This document shows positions 28,798 to 39,711 of a stretch of 64,000 nucleotides of DNA, piece by piece. The position numbers and the translations under genes were made by a program. The notes below the pieces were generated by a model. The model did no database searches and was not told the DNA's origin. It saw only the letters and a list, made by a program, of their open reading frames with translations. How positions within the stretch are numbered: position 1 is the stretch's first letter; the number at the start of each line of letters is the position of its first letter. Source of the stretch: Mycolicibacterium flavescens (GTDB taxonomy: Bacteria > Actinomycetota > Actinomycetes > Mycobacteriales > Mycobacteriaceae); contig NZ_MIHA01000008.1 in NCBI RefSeq assembly GCF_001722335.1, forward strand, positions 1 to 64,000, written 5' to 3'.

Positions 28798-29817
28798 ATG
28801 AGTTCGATCACCGACGTCGCCGGGATCCGGGTCGGACAGCACCACCGGCTCGACCCGGACGCGGCCCTGGGGTCGGGCTGGGCGAGCGGCACCACGGTCG
28901 TGCTCACCCCGCCGGGCACCGTCGGCGCGGTCGACGGCCGGGGAGGCGCGCCGGGCACCCGCGAGACCGACCTGCTCGATCCCGCCAACTCGGTGCAGCA
29001 CGTCGACGCGGTGGTGTTGACCGGCGGCAGCGCCTACGGCCTTGCGGCCGCCGACGGCGTCATGGTCTGGCTCGAGGAACAGGGCCGCGGGGTCGCGCTC
29101 GACGGCGGCGTCGTGCCGATCGTGCCCGCCGCGGTGATCTTCGACCTGCCGGTCGGCGGCTGGCAGTGCCGACCGACCGCGGAGTTCGGCTACACCGCCG
29201 CCCAGCAGGCGGGCACCGAGGTGGCGGTCGGGACCGTCGGCGCAGGCACCGGTGCGCGCGCCGGCGTGCTCAAGGGCGGGGTCGGCACCGCGTCGGTACA
29301 ACTGGATTCCGGCGTCACCGTCGGCGCGCTGGTGATCGTCAACAGCGCCGGCGAGATCGCCGACACCGCGACCGGTCTGCCGTGGCTGGCCTATCAGATC
29401 GACGAGTTCGGGCTGCGGCGTCCGCCGGCCGAGCAGATCGCCGCGTTCGCGGCTCGCAGGCTGGAGTACAGCCCGCTCAACACCACGATCGCCGTCGTGG
29501 CCACCGATGCGGCGCTGAGCGCAGCGGGCTGCAAACGCGTCGCCGTCGCCGCCCACGACGGGCTGGCCCGCACCATCCGGCCGTGCCACACCCCGATCGA
29601 CGGCGACACCGTGTTCGCGCTGGCCACCGGCGCGGTCGAGGTGCCGCCGGACCCGACGACGCCGGCGTCGATGTCGCCGGAGGTCCCGCTGATCACGCAG
29701 GTCGGGGCGGCCGCGGCCGACTGCCTGGCCCGCGCCGTGATGGTCGGTGTGCTGGCCGCGGAACCGGTGGCAGGAATACCCGCATACCGGGATCTGTTGC
29801 CCGGAGCGTTCGAGTAA
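28798..29817 (+). CDS. P1-family (S58, DmpA-like) peptidase
   Basis: 339 aa N-terminal-nucleophile hydrolase, homologue of Rv1333. The opening SSITDVAGIRVGQHHRLD and VVLTGGSAYGLAAADGVMVWLEEQG are family signatures. The precursor should cleave itself before the Thr in PLNTTIAVVATDAAL, near residue 229, to give alpha and beta subunits and free the nucleophile. DmpA relatives are aminopeptidases that prefer D- or beta-residues. Comes directly before mec-cysO-cysM, as in M. tuberculosis. Confidence 0.88.
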   Translation: MSSITDVAGIRVGQHHRLDPDAALGSGWASGTTVVLTPPGTVGAVDGRGGAPGTRETDLLDPANSVQHVDAVVLTGGSAYGLAAADGVMVWLEEQGRGVALDGGVVPIVPAAVIFDLPVGGWQCRPTAEFGYTAAQQAGTEVAVGTVGAGTGARAGVLKGGVGTASVQLDSGVTVGALVIVNSAGEIADTATGLPWLAYQIDEFGLRRPPAEQIAAFAARRLEYSPLNTTIAVVATDAALSAAGCKRVAVAAHDGLARTIRPCHTPIDGDTVFALATGAVEVPPDPTTPASMSPEVPLITQVGAAAADCLARAVMVGVLAAEPVAGIPAYRDLLPGAFE

Positions 29818-29894
29818 CCGCGAAACTGCGTTCCCGCAGCCGTTTACTCGATCTTTCGCTGCTGGAATACAGTTTCGGGCAGAAAGGGGTAGCT

Positions 29895-30308
29895 GTGCTG
29901 GTCATCCGAGCGGATCTGGTCGACGCGATCGTCGCCCACGCCCGCGCCGACCATCCCGACGAGGCGTGCGGGGTGATTGCCGGCCCGGAGGGCTCCGATC
30001 GTCCCGAGCGCTTCATCGCGATGACCAACGCGGAGCGCTCGCCGACGTTCTACCGGTTCGACTCGATGGAGCAGCTGCGGGTGTGGCGGGCGATGGACGA
30101 GGCCGACGAGGTGCCCGTCGTGATCTACCACTCGCACACCGGGACCGAGGCCTATCCCAGCCGCACCGACATCTCCCTGGCCCAAGAACCCGACGCCCAC
30201 TACGTGCTGGTGTCGACCCGCGACCCCGAGGAACACGAACTGCGGAGCTACCGCATCGTCGACGGCGTCGTCACCGAGGAACCCGTCAAGATCGTCGAGC
30301 AGTACTAG
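29895..30308 (+). CDS. mec: CysO-cysteine peptidase (JAMM/MPN+ metalloprotease)
   Basis: 137 aa zinc hydrolase that cuts cysteine from the C-terminus of CysO. The JAMM motif is complete: Glu23 in DEACGVIAG, then His79-x-His81-x10-Asp92 in YHSHTGTEAYPSRTDI. GTG start after AGAAAGGGG. The 77 bp gap before it contains a TACAGT hexamer (29868-29873), a possible -10 for the mec-cysO-cysM operon. Ortholog of Rv1334. Confidence 0.95.
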   Translation: MLVIRADLVDAIVAHARADHPDEACGVIAGPEGSDRPERFIAMTNAERSPTFYRFDSMEQLRVWRAMDEADEVPVVIYHSHTGTEAYPSRTDISLAQEPDAHYVLVSTRDPEEHELRSYRIVDGVVTEEPVKIVEQY

Positions 30309-32256
<1,948 letters not shown>

Positions 32257-32260
<4 letters not shown>

Positions 32261-33090
32261 CGGCGGAGGTGTCCGCCGACGCCCCCGTCGGCATCTTCGA
32301 TTCCGGTGTCGGCGGGCTGACGGTCGCGCGCGCGATCATCGACCAGCTGCCCGACGAGAACATCGTCTACGTCGGCGACACCGGCAACGGCCCATACGGA
32401 CCGCTACCGATCGCCGAGGTCCGCGCCCACGCGCTGGCCATCGGCGACGACCTCGTCGAGCGCGGGGTCAAAGCGCTTGTCATCGCGTGTAATACGGCGT
32501 CGGCGGCGTGCCTGCGCGACGCCCGCGAACGGTACGCACCGGTGCCCGTCGTCGAAGTGATCCTGCCCGCCGTGCGGCGCGCGGTCGCGGCCACCCGCAC
32601 GGGGCGCATCGGTGTCATCGGCACCGCCGCCACCATCGCCTCCGGCGCGTACCAGGACGCGTTTGCGGCGGCGCGCGACACCGAGGTGATCGGGGTGGCC
32701 TGCCCCCGGTTCGTCGACTTCGTCGAGCGCGGGGTGACCAGCGGACGCCAGGTGCTCGGACTGGCCGAGGGCTACCTGGAACCACTGCAACGCGCTCAGG
32801 TCGACACCCTGGTGCTGGGCTGCACGCACTATCCGATGCTGTCGGGTTTGATCCAGCTGGCGATGGGCGAGAACGTGACGCTGGTGTCCAGCGCCGAGGA
32901 GACCGCCAAGGACTTGCTTCGCGTGCTGACCCAACTCGATTTGCTGCGGCCGCACGGCGGTGTGCCGGCACGCCGACTGTTCGAGGCAACCGGCGACCCC
33001 GACGCGTTCACCGCGCTGGCCGCGCGTTTCCTCGGCCCGACACTCGACGGCGTTCGCCCTGTTCAACGTCACTCCGGCGCCGCAAGATGA
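32257..33090 (+). CDS. murI: Glutamate racemase
   Basis: 277 aa, GTG start inside the rhomboid stop (GTGA). Makes D-glutamate for peptidoglycan. Both catalytic cysteines are present, in [12 protein letters not shown] and [14 protein letters not shown], along with [13 protein letters not shown] and [11 protein letters not shown]. Ortholog of Rv1338, essential in mycobacteria in most reports. Confidence 0.97.
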
Positions 33091-33154
33091 TTTCCGTCGC
33101 GCAAACCGGCGATGTTTTCGTCACGAGGTTCTGGGGCATGGCAAGCTAGTGGGC

Positions 33155-33924
33155 GTGCGAATCACCGTGCTCGGTTGCTCCGGCAGTGTTGTCGGGCCTG
33201 ATTCGCCGGCGTCCGGATATCTCGTGACGGCTCCCGATACTCCGCCGTTGGTGCTCGATTTCGGCGGTGGTGTGCTGGGCGCGCTGCAGCGCCACGCCGA
33301 CCCCAACGACGTCCACGTTCTGCTGTCGCACCTGCACGCCGACCACTGCCTCGATCTGCCGGGACTGTTCGTGTGGCGGCGCTACCACCCGTCGCCCGCG
33401 CAGGAGCGCGGCGTGCTGTACGGCCCGGCCAACACCTGGGCGCGTCTGGGCGCGGCGTCCTCGCCCGAGGGCGGCGAGGTCGACGACTTCACCGACATCT
33501 TCGAGATCCGCCACTGGGTCGACACGGGGAAGTCACCATCGGGTCGCTGACGGTCGTCCCGAAACTTGTTTGCCATCCGACCGAGTCGTACGGCATGCGG
33601 ATCACCGATCCGGACGGCGCCACGTTGGTCTACAGCGGCGACACCGGGTACTGCGAACAACTCATCGACCTGGCCCGCGACGCCGACGTCTTCCTCTGTG
33701 AGGCGTCCTGGACGCATTCGCCGGACCGGCCGCCGCGGCTGCACCTGTCGGGCACCGAGGCGGGGCGCGCCGCCGCCGAGGCCGGTGTCCGCGAACTGCT
33801 GCTGACCCACATCCCGCCGTGGACGTCGCGCGAGGACGTCATCAGCGAGGCCAAGGCCGAGTTCGACGGGCCGGTGCACGCGGTGGTGTGCAATGAGACC
33901 TTTGAGGTCAGGCGCGCAGCGTAG
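33155..33924 (+). pseudogene. Class II-like cAMP phosphodiesterase (Rv1339 homologue), frameshifted
   Basis: Metallo-beta-lactamase-fold protein; its M. tuberculosis homologue Rv1339 is reported to hydrolyse cAMP. The first part reads RITVLGCSGSVVGPDSPASG and carries the metal motif SHLHADHCLDLPG. At 33526-33529 (GGGG) the frame is lost; one missing base there would restore HWVDTGEVTIGSLTV and the second part (ESYGMRITDPDGA, SGDTGY, THIPPWTSREDVI) to 33924, giving a normal length. As written the first frame stops at 33550. Both halves are highly conserved with GC-rich third positions, so the change is recent or a sequencing error. Start uncertain between 33149 and 33155. Confidence 0.85.
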
Positions 33925-33962
33925 GTTCTGACGGGTCAGGCCGAGCCGATAGGGTTGACGCC

Positions 33963-34745
33963 GTGTCCGCAAGAGAAGACGGTCGGTCCGACGACGAACT
34001 GAGACCGGTCCGGATAACCCGGGGCTTCACCACCCACCCGGCAGGGTCGGTGCTCGTGGAGTTCGGCGAAACCCGCGTCATGTGTACGGCCAGCGTCAAC
34101 GAGGGTGTGCCGCGCTGGCGCAAGGGTTCCGGGCAGGGGTGGCTGACGGCCGAGTACGCGATGCTGCCCGCCGCCACCCACGAGCGCTCCGACCGCGAAT
34201 CGGTCAAAGGCCGGGTCGGCGGCCGCACACAGGAGATCAGCCGGCTGGTCGGCCGGTCACTGCGGGCGTGCATCGACCTGGCTGCGCTGGGCGAGAACAC
34301 GATCGCGATCGACTGCGATGTGCTGCAGGCCGACGGCGGCACCCGCACCGCGGCGATCACCGGGGCCTACGTCGCTCTCGCCGACGCGGTGACCTATCTG
34401 TCCGCAGCGGGCAAGCTGTCCGATCCGCGGCCGCTGTCGTGCGCGATCGCCGCGGTGAGCGTCGGGGTCGTCGACGGCCGCATCCGCGTCGACCTGCCCT
34501 ACACCGAGGACTCGCGCGCCGAGGTCGACATGAACGTCGTCGCCACCGACACCGGGACCCTCGTCGAGATCCAGGGCACCGGCGAAGGCGCCACGTTCCC
34601 GCGCTCGACGCTGGACAAGATGCTCGACGCCGCGATGGCCGCCTGCGAGAAGATATTCGAAATCCAGCGCAGCGCACTGGAATTGCCGTACCCGGGGGTG
34701 CTGCCGGAACCGACGACGCCGCCGAAGAAGGCGTTCGGCAGCTAG
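33963..34745 (+). CDS. rphA: Ribonuclease PH
   Basis: 260 aa phosphorolytic 3'-5' exoribonuclease that trims tRNA 3' ends. Signature blocks: [39 protein letters not shown] and [19 protein letters not shown] start; TAGGGT (33950-33955) is a -10 seven bases before it, so a leaderless transcript is likely. Ortholog of Rv1340. Its stop overlaps the convergent XRE gene. Confidence 0.96.
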   Translation: MSAREDGRSDDELRPVRITRGFTTHPAGSVLVEFGETRVMCTASVNEGVPRWRKGSGQGWLTAEYAMLPAATHERSDRESVKGRVGGRTQEISRLVGRSLRACIDLAALGENTIAIDCDVLQADGGTRTAAITGAYVALADAVTYLSAAGKLSDPRPLSCAIAAVSVGVVDGRIRVDLPYTEDSRAEVDMNVVATDTGTLVEIQGTGEGATFPRSTLDKMLDAAMAACEKIFEIQRSALELPYPGVLPEPTTPPKKAFGS

Positions 34746-35008
34746 CCGGTGTCCTGAAGGTCCAGTGTCGGCAGGCACAACCGGGCGAGTTCGTCGAGCG
34801 GGATCTCCAGCACCGCCGCGAGTGCGGCCACGGTCGTGAACGCCGGGGTGGCCAGGCGTCCGGTCTCGATCTTGCGCAGGGTCTCCGGCGAGATCGATGC
34901 GGCCCGGGCCACTTCGGCCGGCTTGCGGTCGCCCCTGGCCTGCCGGAGGTAGGCGCCGAGCCGTTTACCGACCGCGCGCTGCTGCGGAGTCAGGGGTGAA
35001 CGGACCAT
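34742..35008 (-). CDS. Small XRE/HTH_3 regulator
   Basis: 88 aa, nearly all one Cro/CI-type helix-turn-helix: [20 protein letters not shown] then [19 protein letters not shown]. No sensor domain. It is divergent from a methionine aminopeptidase gene; the 91 bp between them contain two identical-arm palindromes (35031-35044, 35063-35076). It very likely represses both genes. The pair appears to be inserted between rphA and rdgB, which are neighbours in M. tuberculosis. Confidence 0.85.
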   Translation of the reverse strand: MVRSPLTPQQRAVGKRLGAYLRQARGDRKPAEVARAASISPETLRKIETGRLATPAFTTVAALAAVLEIPLDELARLCLPTLDLQDTG

Positions 35009-35030
35009 GTCCTGCAGGATACGTCAGCGC

Positions 35031-35076
35031 GGTATGAAAATACCGGCCTCCTGGTCTAGGGTGGTATTTCTATACC
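35031..35076. promoter_or_regulatory. Twin operators GGTAT-N4-ATACC
   Basis: GGTATGAAAATACC (35031-35044) and GGTATTTCTATACC (35063-35076) have the same perfect 5 bp arms and 4 bp spacer, with centres 32 bp (three helical turns) apart. The second extends further as GGG-N ... N-CCC. They fill the gap between the divergent XRE and aminopeptidase genes. AT-rich compared with its surroundings. The adjacent XRE protein is the obvious binder, by inference. Confidence 0.75.
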
Positions 35077-35099
35077 GCCCGACGCCGCGGAGGATGCAC

Positions 35100-35870
35100 A
35101 TGCTGGAGTTGAAAACGCCGCGCGAAGTCGACGCGATGCGGATCACCGGTGGCTTCGTCGCCGAGGTGCTCGACGATCTGCAGGCGCGCGCCCGCGTGGG
35201 AACGAACCTGCTCGACCTCGAGCAGCGGGCCCGGGACATGGTTGCCGAGCGCGGCGCGGTGTCGTGTTACTGGGACTACGCCCCGTCCTTCGGTCGCGGA
35301 CCGTTCCGCAACGTGATCTGTCTGTCGGTCAACGACGCTGTGCTGCACGGCCTGCCGCACGACTACACCCTGCGCGACGGGGACCTGCTCAGCATGGACA
35401 TGGCGGTTTCGATCGACGGGTGGGTCGCCGACGCGGCGCGCAGCATCATCGTCGGGACACCACGCGCACAGGATCAACGCCTGATCGAGGCCACCGAACG
35501 CGCGCTGGCCGCCGGCATCGCGGCCGCGCGGCCCGGTGGCCGGCTGGGCGACGTCTCGGCGGCCATCGGTGCGGTCGCCGCGCAGTACGGCTATCCGGTC
35601 AACACCGACTTCGGCGGTCACGGTCTGGGCCGCACCATGCACGAGGATCCGCACGTGCCGAATTTCGGGCGGGCCGGGCGCGGCCTCAAACTGCGGCCCG
35701 GTCTCACGCTCGCACTCGAGCCGTGGTTCGCTTCGGGCACCGACAAGATCGTCTACGGCCCCGACGGGTGGACGATCCGATCGGCGGACGGATCGCGCAC
35801 CGCCCACAGTGAACACACCATCGCGATCACCGACGGAGACGCGCTGGTCCTGACGCGACGCGCGGCATGA
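35100..35870 (+). CDS. map: Type I methionine aminopeptidase
   Basis: 256 aa pita-bread-fold metallopeptidase removing initiator Met. Metal ligands are present: Asp in LLSMDMAVSIDGWVAD, Asp in DAARSIIVG, His in GHGLGRTMHEDP, Glu in LTLALEPWF and Glu in SEHTIAITD. I chose the ATG at 35100, six bases after GGAGG; the ATG at 35094 is too close to it. Mycobacteria already have two map genes elsewhere, so this is probably an extra, regulated copy. Its TATTTCTATA-rich promoter is covered by the second operator. Confidence 0.9.
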   Translation: MLELKTPREVDAMRITGGFVAEVLDDLQARARVGTNLLDLEQRARDMVAERGAVSCYWDYAPSFGRGPFRNVICLSVNDAVLHGLPHDYTLRDGDLLSMDMAVSIDGWVADAARSIIVGTPRAQDQRLIEATERALAAGIAAARPGGRLGDVSAAIGAVAAQYGYPVNTDFGGHGLGRTMHEDPHVPNFGRAGRGLKLRPGLTLALEPWFASGTDKIVYGPDGWTIRSADGSRTAHSEHTIAITDGDALVLTRRAA

Positions 35871-35888
35871 GCTCGTGAGGAGGAGTCG

Positions 35889-36497
35889 ATGACCCGGGTG
35901 CTGGTGGCCAGCCGAAACGCCAAGAAGCTGGCCGAGTTACAGCGGGTGCTCGACGCCGCCGGCATCTCGGGGCTGGACCTCGTCTCGCTCGACGACGTGC
36001 CCGCGTTCGACGAGGCGCCCGAGACCGGAGCGACCTTCGAGGACAACGCGTTGGCCAAGGCGCGCGACGCGCACGCCGCCACCGGCCTGCCCGCCATCGC
36101 CGACGACTCGGGGTTGGAGGTCAGCGCACTCAACGGGATGCCGGGCGTGCTGTCGGCACGGTGGTCCGGGCAGCACGGAAACGACGCCGAGAACACCCGA
36201 CTGCTGTTGGCCCAGTTGACCGACGTGCCTGACGAGCGCCGGAGCGCGGCGTTCGTGTCGGCGTGCGCGCTCGTCGACGACGGGGCCGCGGTCGTCGTGC
36301 GGGGGGAGTGGCCCGGCAGCATCGCCCGCGAACCCCGCGGCGACGGCGGATTCGGTTACGACCCGGTGTTCGTGCCCACCGGTTCGTCGCGCACCGCCGC
36401 CGAACTGCGCCCCGACGAGAAGGACGCGGCGTCGCACCGGGGCCGGGCGCTGGCGGCGTTGCTGCCCGCACTGCGGGAGTTGGCCGCTCGCGGGTGA
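35889..36497 (+). CDS. rdgB: dITP/XTP pyrophosphatase (RdgB/HAM1)
   Basis: 202 aa house-cleaning enzyme that hydrolyses ITP, dITP and XTP to monophosphates. Signatures: LVASRNAKKLAELQRVL, LPAIADDSGLEVSALNGMPGV and GDGGFGYDPVFVP. ATG after GAGGAGGAG. Ortholog of Rv1341. It is 18 bases after the aminopeptidase stop, so it may be read through from the regulated promoter as well as from the rphA side. Confidence 0.95.
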   Translation: MTRVLVASRNAKKLAELQRVLDAAGISGLDLVSLDDVPAFDEAPETGATFEDNALAKARDAHAATGLPAIADDSGLEVSALNGMPGVLSARWSGQHGNDAENTRLLLAQLTDVPDERRSAAFVSACALVDDGAAVVVRGEWPGSIAREPRGDGGFGYDPVFVPTGSSRTAAELRPDEKDAASHRGRALAALLPALRELAARG

Positions 36498-36545
36498 GGC
36501 CGGCGCAAATTTTGTCTAGCCGGACTAATCGGTAGCATCCCCGAG

Positions 36546-38003
36546 GTGCGTCGCTCCGCTGCCCCGTCCGAGACCGAGCGCACCCGTCACCCCGCCGTCC
36601 TGATCGCGGTGCTGGCCGCCGCGGGCATCAGCGTCTCGCTGATGCAGACGCTGATGATCCCGTTGATCCCCGAACTTCCGGTGCTGCTGCACACCGGCCC
36701 CGCCAACGCTTCGTGGACGATCACCGCGACGCTGTTGGTGGGCGCGGTCGCCACACCCGTGTTCGGTCGCCTCGGCGACCTGTACGGTCCCAGGCCGATC
36801 CTGATCGCGTGCGCGGCGCTACTGACGGCGGGCTCGCTGCTGGCGGCGGTGACCAGCGAGTTGTTGCCGCTGATCGTCGGCAGGGGACTGCAGGGCTTCG
36901 GCCTGCCGATCATCCCGCTGGGCATCAGCGTGCTGCGCGCCGCGGTGCCACCGGAAAGAGTCGGCGCGGCAATGGGTTTGATGAGCTCATCGCTCGGCGT
37001 CGGCGGCGCGATGGGGCTGCCGCTGTCGGCGATCATCGCCCAGAACTTCGACTGGCATATGTTGTTCTGGGTGTCGGCCGGCCTGGGCGCCGGGGCGCTG
37101 CTGCTGTTCGCGTTCCTGGTCCCGCACATCCCGGCCAGTTCGTCTGAGCGCCTCGACCCGCTGGGTGCGCTGGGACTGGCGGCCGGGCTGAGCGCGCTGC
37201 TGGTGGCGATCACCAAGGGCTCGGGCTGGGGCTGGACCAGCGCCATGACGCTCGGGTTGTTCGCCGCATCCGCGGTGATCTTCGTGCTGTTCGGGGTCTG
37301 GCAGTTCCGGGTCCCGTCCCCGACGGTCGACCTGCGCACGACGATCCGCCGGCCGGTGCTCACGACGAACCTCGCGTCGATCGCGGTGGGATTCTCGCTG
37401 TTCGCGATGTCGCTGATCGCCCCGCAGATCCTCGAACTGCCGCTGGAGACGGGATACGGACTGGGTCAGTCCCTGCTCACCACCGGGCTGTGGATGGCAC
37501 CCGGCGGCCTGACCATGATGCTGGTCTCGCCGGTGGCCGCGCGGATCGCCGGCACGCGTGGGCCGCGGTTCACGCTGATCGTGGGTTCGGCGATCGTCGC
37601 AGGCGGTTATCTGGCGGGCCTGTTTCTGATGAACAGCGCCTGGCAGTTGTGTGTGTTCAACGTGCTGGTCAGCGTCGGCGTCGGGTTCGCGTTCTCGTCA
37701 CTGCCCGCGCTGATCAACGCCGCGGTGCCCGTCTCGGAGACCGCGGCCGCCAACGGGATCAACGCGCTGGCCCGCTCGCTGGGCACCTCGATCTCCAGCG
37801 CGGTCATCGGCGCGGTGCTGGCGGGGATGACCATCACGGTCGCGGGCCACGAGGTGCCCTCGCTCGCGGGTCTTCAGGCGGCGCTGATCATCGCGGCCAG
37901 CGCGGCAGCGCTCGCCGCGCTCATCGCGCTGGCCATCCCGAAGCCGGCGCCCGGCGAGGACGGTGCACAGCGCAAGCTGGCTACAGCCCGTAGCGCTCCT
38001 TGA
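36546..38003 (+). CDS. MFS drug-type exporter (DHA2-like)
   Basis: 485 aa with about 14 hydrophobic segments, the DHA2 size and layout. The motif-A loop reads FGRLGDLYGPRPI after the second helix, and motif C-like GLMSSSLGVGGAMGLPLSA occurs in helix five. Probably a proton-driven exporter of drugs or metabolites; substrate unknown. GTG start. Its end overlaps the convergent DUF3817 gene by 23 bases. Confidence 0.88.
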   Translation: MRRSAAPSETERTRHPAVLIAVLAAAGISVSLMQTLMIPLIPELPVLLHTGPANASWTITATLLVGAVATPVFGRLGDLYGPRPILIACAALLTAGSLLAAVTSELLPLIVGRGLQGFGLPIIPLGISVLRAAVPPERVGAAMGLMSSSLGVGGAMGLPLSAIIAQNFDWHMLFWVSAGLGAGALLLFAFLVPHIPASSSERLDPLGALGLAAGLSALLVAITKGSGWGWTSAMTLGLFAASAVIFVLFGVWQFRVPSPTVDLRTTIRRPVLTTNLASIAVGFSLFAMSLIAPQILELPLETGYGLGQSLLTTGLWMAPGGLTMMLVSPVAARIAGTRGPRFTLIVGSAIVAGGYLAGLFLMNSAWQLCVFNVLVSVGVGFAFSSLPALINAAVPVSETAAANGINALARSLGTSISSAVIGAVLAGMTITVAGHEVPSLAGLQAALIIAASAAALAALIALAIPKPAPGEDGAQRKLATARSAP

Positions 38004-38310
38004 TCTCCTTGGTCTGAACCTGCTCGACGATGATGCCGACGAGCGGGATGGTGCCGGCCAGCAGCACGCCCACGGTCTTGGCGATGGGCCAGCGCACCTT
38101 GACCGCGAGGTTGGCGGTGAACAGCAGGTAGACGAAGTACACCCAGCCGTGCACCACCGCGATCCAGTTCAGGCCCTCCACGTGGTAGACGTACTTCATC
38201 ACCATCTCGTAGCACAGGGCGATGAGCCAGATGCCGGTCATCCAGGCGAGCGCGCGGTAGCCGGTGAGCGCCTTGCGGATCTCGCCGGAGGTGATCGACG
38301 GTTCGGTCAT
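37981..38310 (-). CDS. DUF3817 membrane protein (Rv1342c homologue)
   Basis: 109 aa with three hydrophobic segments (about 14-36, 45-66 and 73-93) and the family stretch ALAWMTGIWLIALCYEMVMKYVYHVEG. Function unknown. ATG start overlaps the stop of the upstream LprD-like gene (four bases), so the pair is translationally coupled, as in M. tuberculosis. Confidence 0.87.
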   Translation of the reverse strand: MTEPSITSGEIRKALTGYRALAWMTGIWLIALCYEMVMKYVYHVEGLNWIAVVHGWVYFVYLLFTANLAVKVRWPIAKTVGVLLAGTIPLVGIIVEQVQTKEIKERYGL

Positions 38311-38687
38311 GGGGCGGGGTGTTCCTTATCTTTCTTCGCGAGTTCGGCCAGATAGGCGTTGTACTCGCGTAGTGCGGGGTCGTCGACGGATTCTTCGGAT
38401 CGTGTTGCGGCGGTTGGCTTCTGCGGCAGCAACCCCTCGGGGATCTCGGTGACGTCCTCGCGGCTCGGCGGGGCAGGCGGGGCGTCCTCGTAGCGCACGA
38501 ACTTGTAGTAGGCGTACACCACGAATCCGGCGAACATGGGCCACTGCAGCGCGTATCCGAGGTTCTGGAAGCTGCCGGAGTGCGACTCGAATCGGGTCCA
38601 CTGCCACCACGCGAGCGCCAGACACCCAGCGGCACCCAGGACCACCAGCGCGATGAGCGCTGGTCTCCTACGTCGTGTAGTGGACAC
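38307..38687 (-). CDS. LprD-like membrane protein
   Basis: 126 aa, the same length as Rv1343c (LprD). An N-terminal hydrophobic segment with a lipobox-like LGAAGC (about 17-22), a second hydrophobic segment (PMFAGFVVYAYYKFV, about 50-64) and a charged Pro/Glu-rich tail. If the lipobox is used, the protein is a lipoprotein; with two helices it may instead be a plain membrane protein. First gene of the two-gene unit with DUF3817. Confidence 0.85.
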   Translation of the reverse strand: MSTTRRRRPALIALVVLGAAGCLALAWWQWTRFESHSGSFQNLGYALQWPMFAGFVVYAYYKFVRYEDAPPAPPSREDVTEIPEGLLPQKPTAATRSEESVDDPALREYNAYLAELAKKDKEHPAP

Positions 38688-38779
38688 CTTCCAACGGTAC
38701 CGTGACGCTCATCTCCCGACGAATTCGTCGGCCCGAGCCCGGCGGGACGGTTCGGTCCAGACGGTACGATCGGCACGCT

Positions 38780-38862
38780 GCGGGCGTGGCGAAATGGCAG
38801 ACGCGCGGTCTTTAGGTGTCCGTGCTCGAAAGAGCGTGGGGGTTCGAGTCCCCCCGCCCGCA
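38780..38862 (+). tRNA. tRNA-Leu (anticodon UAG)
   Basis: 83 nt class II tRNA. The acceptor stem GCGGGCG pairs with CGCCCGC at 38855-38861, with A as discriminator at 38862 and no encoded CCA. The D arm GTGGCGAAATGGCAGACGC, anticodon loop around CTTTAGG giving UAG, a long variable arm (GTGCTCGAAAGAGC) and the T arm GGGGGTTCGAGTCCCCC are all visible. It occupies the place of a tRNA-Leu in M. tuberculosis after Rv1343c. Confidence 0.93.
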
Positions 38863-38871
38863 CAACGGCGA

Positions 38872-39363
38872 TCAGGTCTTCGCGAAGTAGCCCACGCCGC
38901 CGGCCGGAATCCGGCCGAAGCCGGCCTTCAGCAGCGGCGCCATGATCTTCACCGGCAGAGCGACGGCGTTCTTCGGTTCGATGGCCACGACCCAGGTGAA
39001 CCGCGTCTGGTCGCCGTCGGGTTCGATCAGGTAGTCCTCGGCGAAGCGCTTGAAGGCCGGCAGCGTCGACTCGTAGACGTAGAAGGAATGATTGCGGCCG
39101 TCGTCCCAGCGAAAATACCGCTCGCGCATCGTGGCTCCGCCGGGCGCCACCACGTCGCGGGTGGTGCCGACACCGAACGGACGCGGTGAGGTCCACGTCA
39201 CGCTTCGGATGGACGGTCCCCACGCGGCCAGCGACTCGTCGGAGGTCAACGACTCCCAGACCTTCTCCGGCGGTGCGGCGAACAGCTTCTCGTAGCGGAA
39301 CACGTGAGGAGCCGAGGCGAGGAAGTCAGCGTCGGCCGGCTCGAGCGGATACCAGCGCGTCAT
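38872..39363 (-). CDS. SRPBCC-fold (polyketide cyclase/START-like) protein
   Basis: 163 aa. The pattern RYEKLFAAPPEKVWESLTSDESLAAWGPSIRSVTW is typical of SRPBCC proteins that bind a hydrophobic ligand in a helix-grip fold. The C-terminal helix region (VKIMAPLLKAGFGRIPAGGVGYF) closes the pocket. Such proteins are common in mycobacteria and rarely have known ligands. Convergent with the tRNA gene. Confidence 0.85.
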   Translation of the reverse strand: MTRWYPLEPADADFLASAPHVFRYEKLFAAPPEKVWESLTSDESLAAWGPSIRSVTWTSPRPFGVGTTRDVVAPGGATMRERYFRWDDGRNHSFYVYESTLPAFKRFAEDYLIEPDGDQTRFTWVVAIEPKNAVALPVKIMAPLLKAGFGRIPAGGVGYFAKT

Positions 39364-39408
39364 AGCTGCTCATCATGGCAGCCGACGAGGCATCCGACAC
39401 GGCGTCGG

Positions 39409-39627
39409 TCAGGTGTCCCGGCTCTGCACGGCGAAGCAGATCAGGCTCGAGACGAAGCTGAGTGAGGCGATCGCCCCGGACACCGCGGCCAGCGCCGTAT
39501 CGGAGGCGCCCCAGCTGGCCAGGCACACTGCGACGGCGATCACCGCGGTGACGATCAGGAACAGGCCCGTCGTGGCGAGGGCTTCGACGGACGGGTTGTC
39601 GGCGGGGGCGAGGGCGTGCTCGCGCAT
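39409..39627 (-). CDS. Small two-helix membrane protein
   Basis: 72 aa, ATG preceded by AAGGAGAACCG. Two hydrophobic segments (about 20-42 and 45-66: GLFLIVTAVIAVAVCLASWG and VSGAIASLSFVSSLICF). No family recognised. It lies between the SRPBCC gene and whiB6 on the same strand but with separate gaps on each side. Confidence 0.6.
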   Translation of the reverse strand: MREHALAPADNPSVEALATTGLFLIVTAVIAVAVCLASWGASDTALAAVSGAIASLSFVSSLICFAVQSRDT

Positions 39628-39711
39628 CGGTTCTCCTTGGTGCGCAGGATTTGTTGCGCGGAGATTGCCCGCTGCTGACGGCGACGAAACCCAGGGTGGC
39701 GCGAATGCGCC

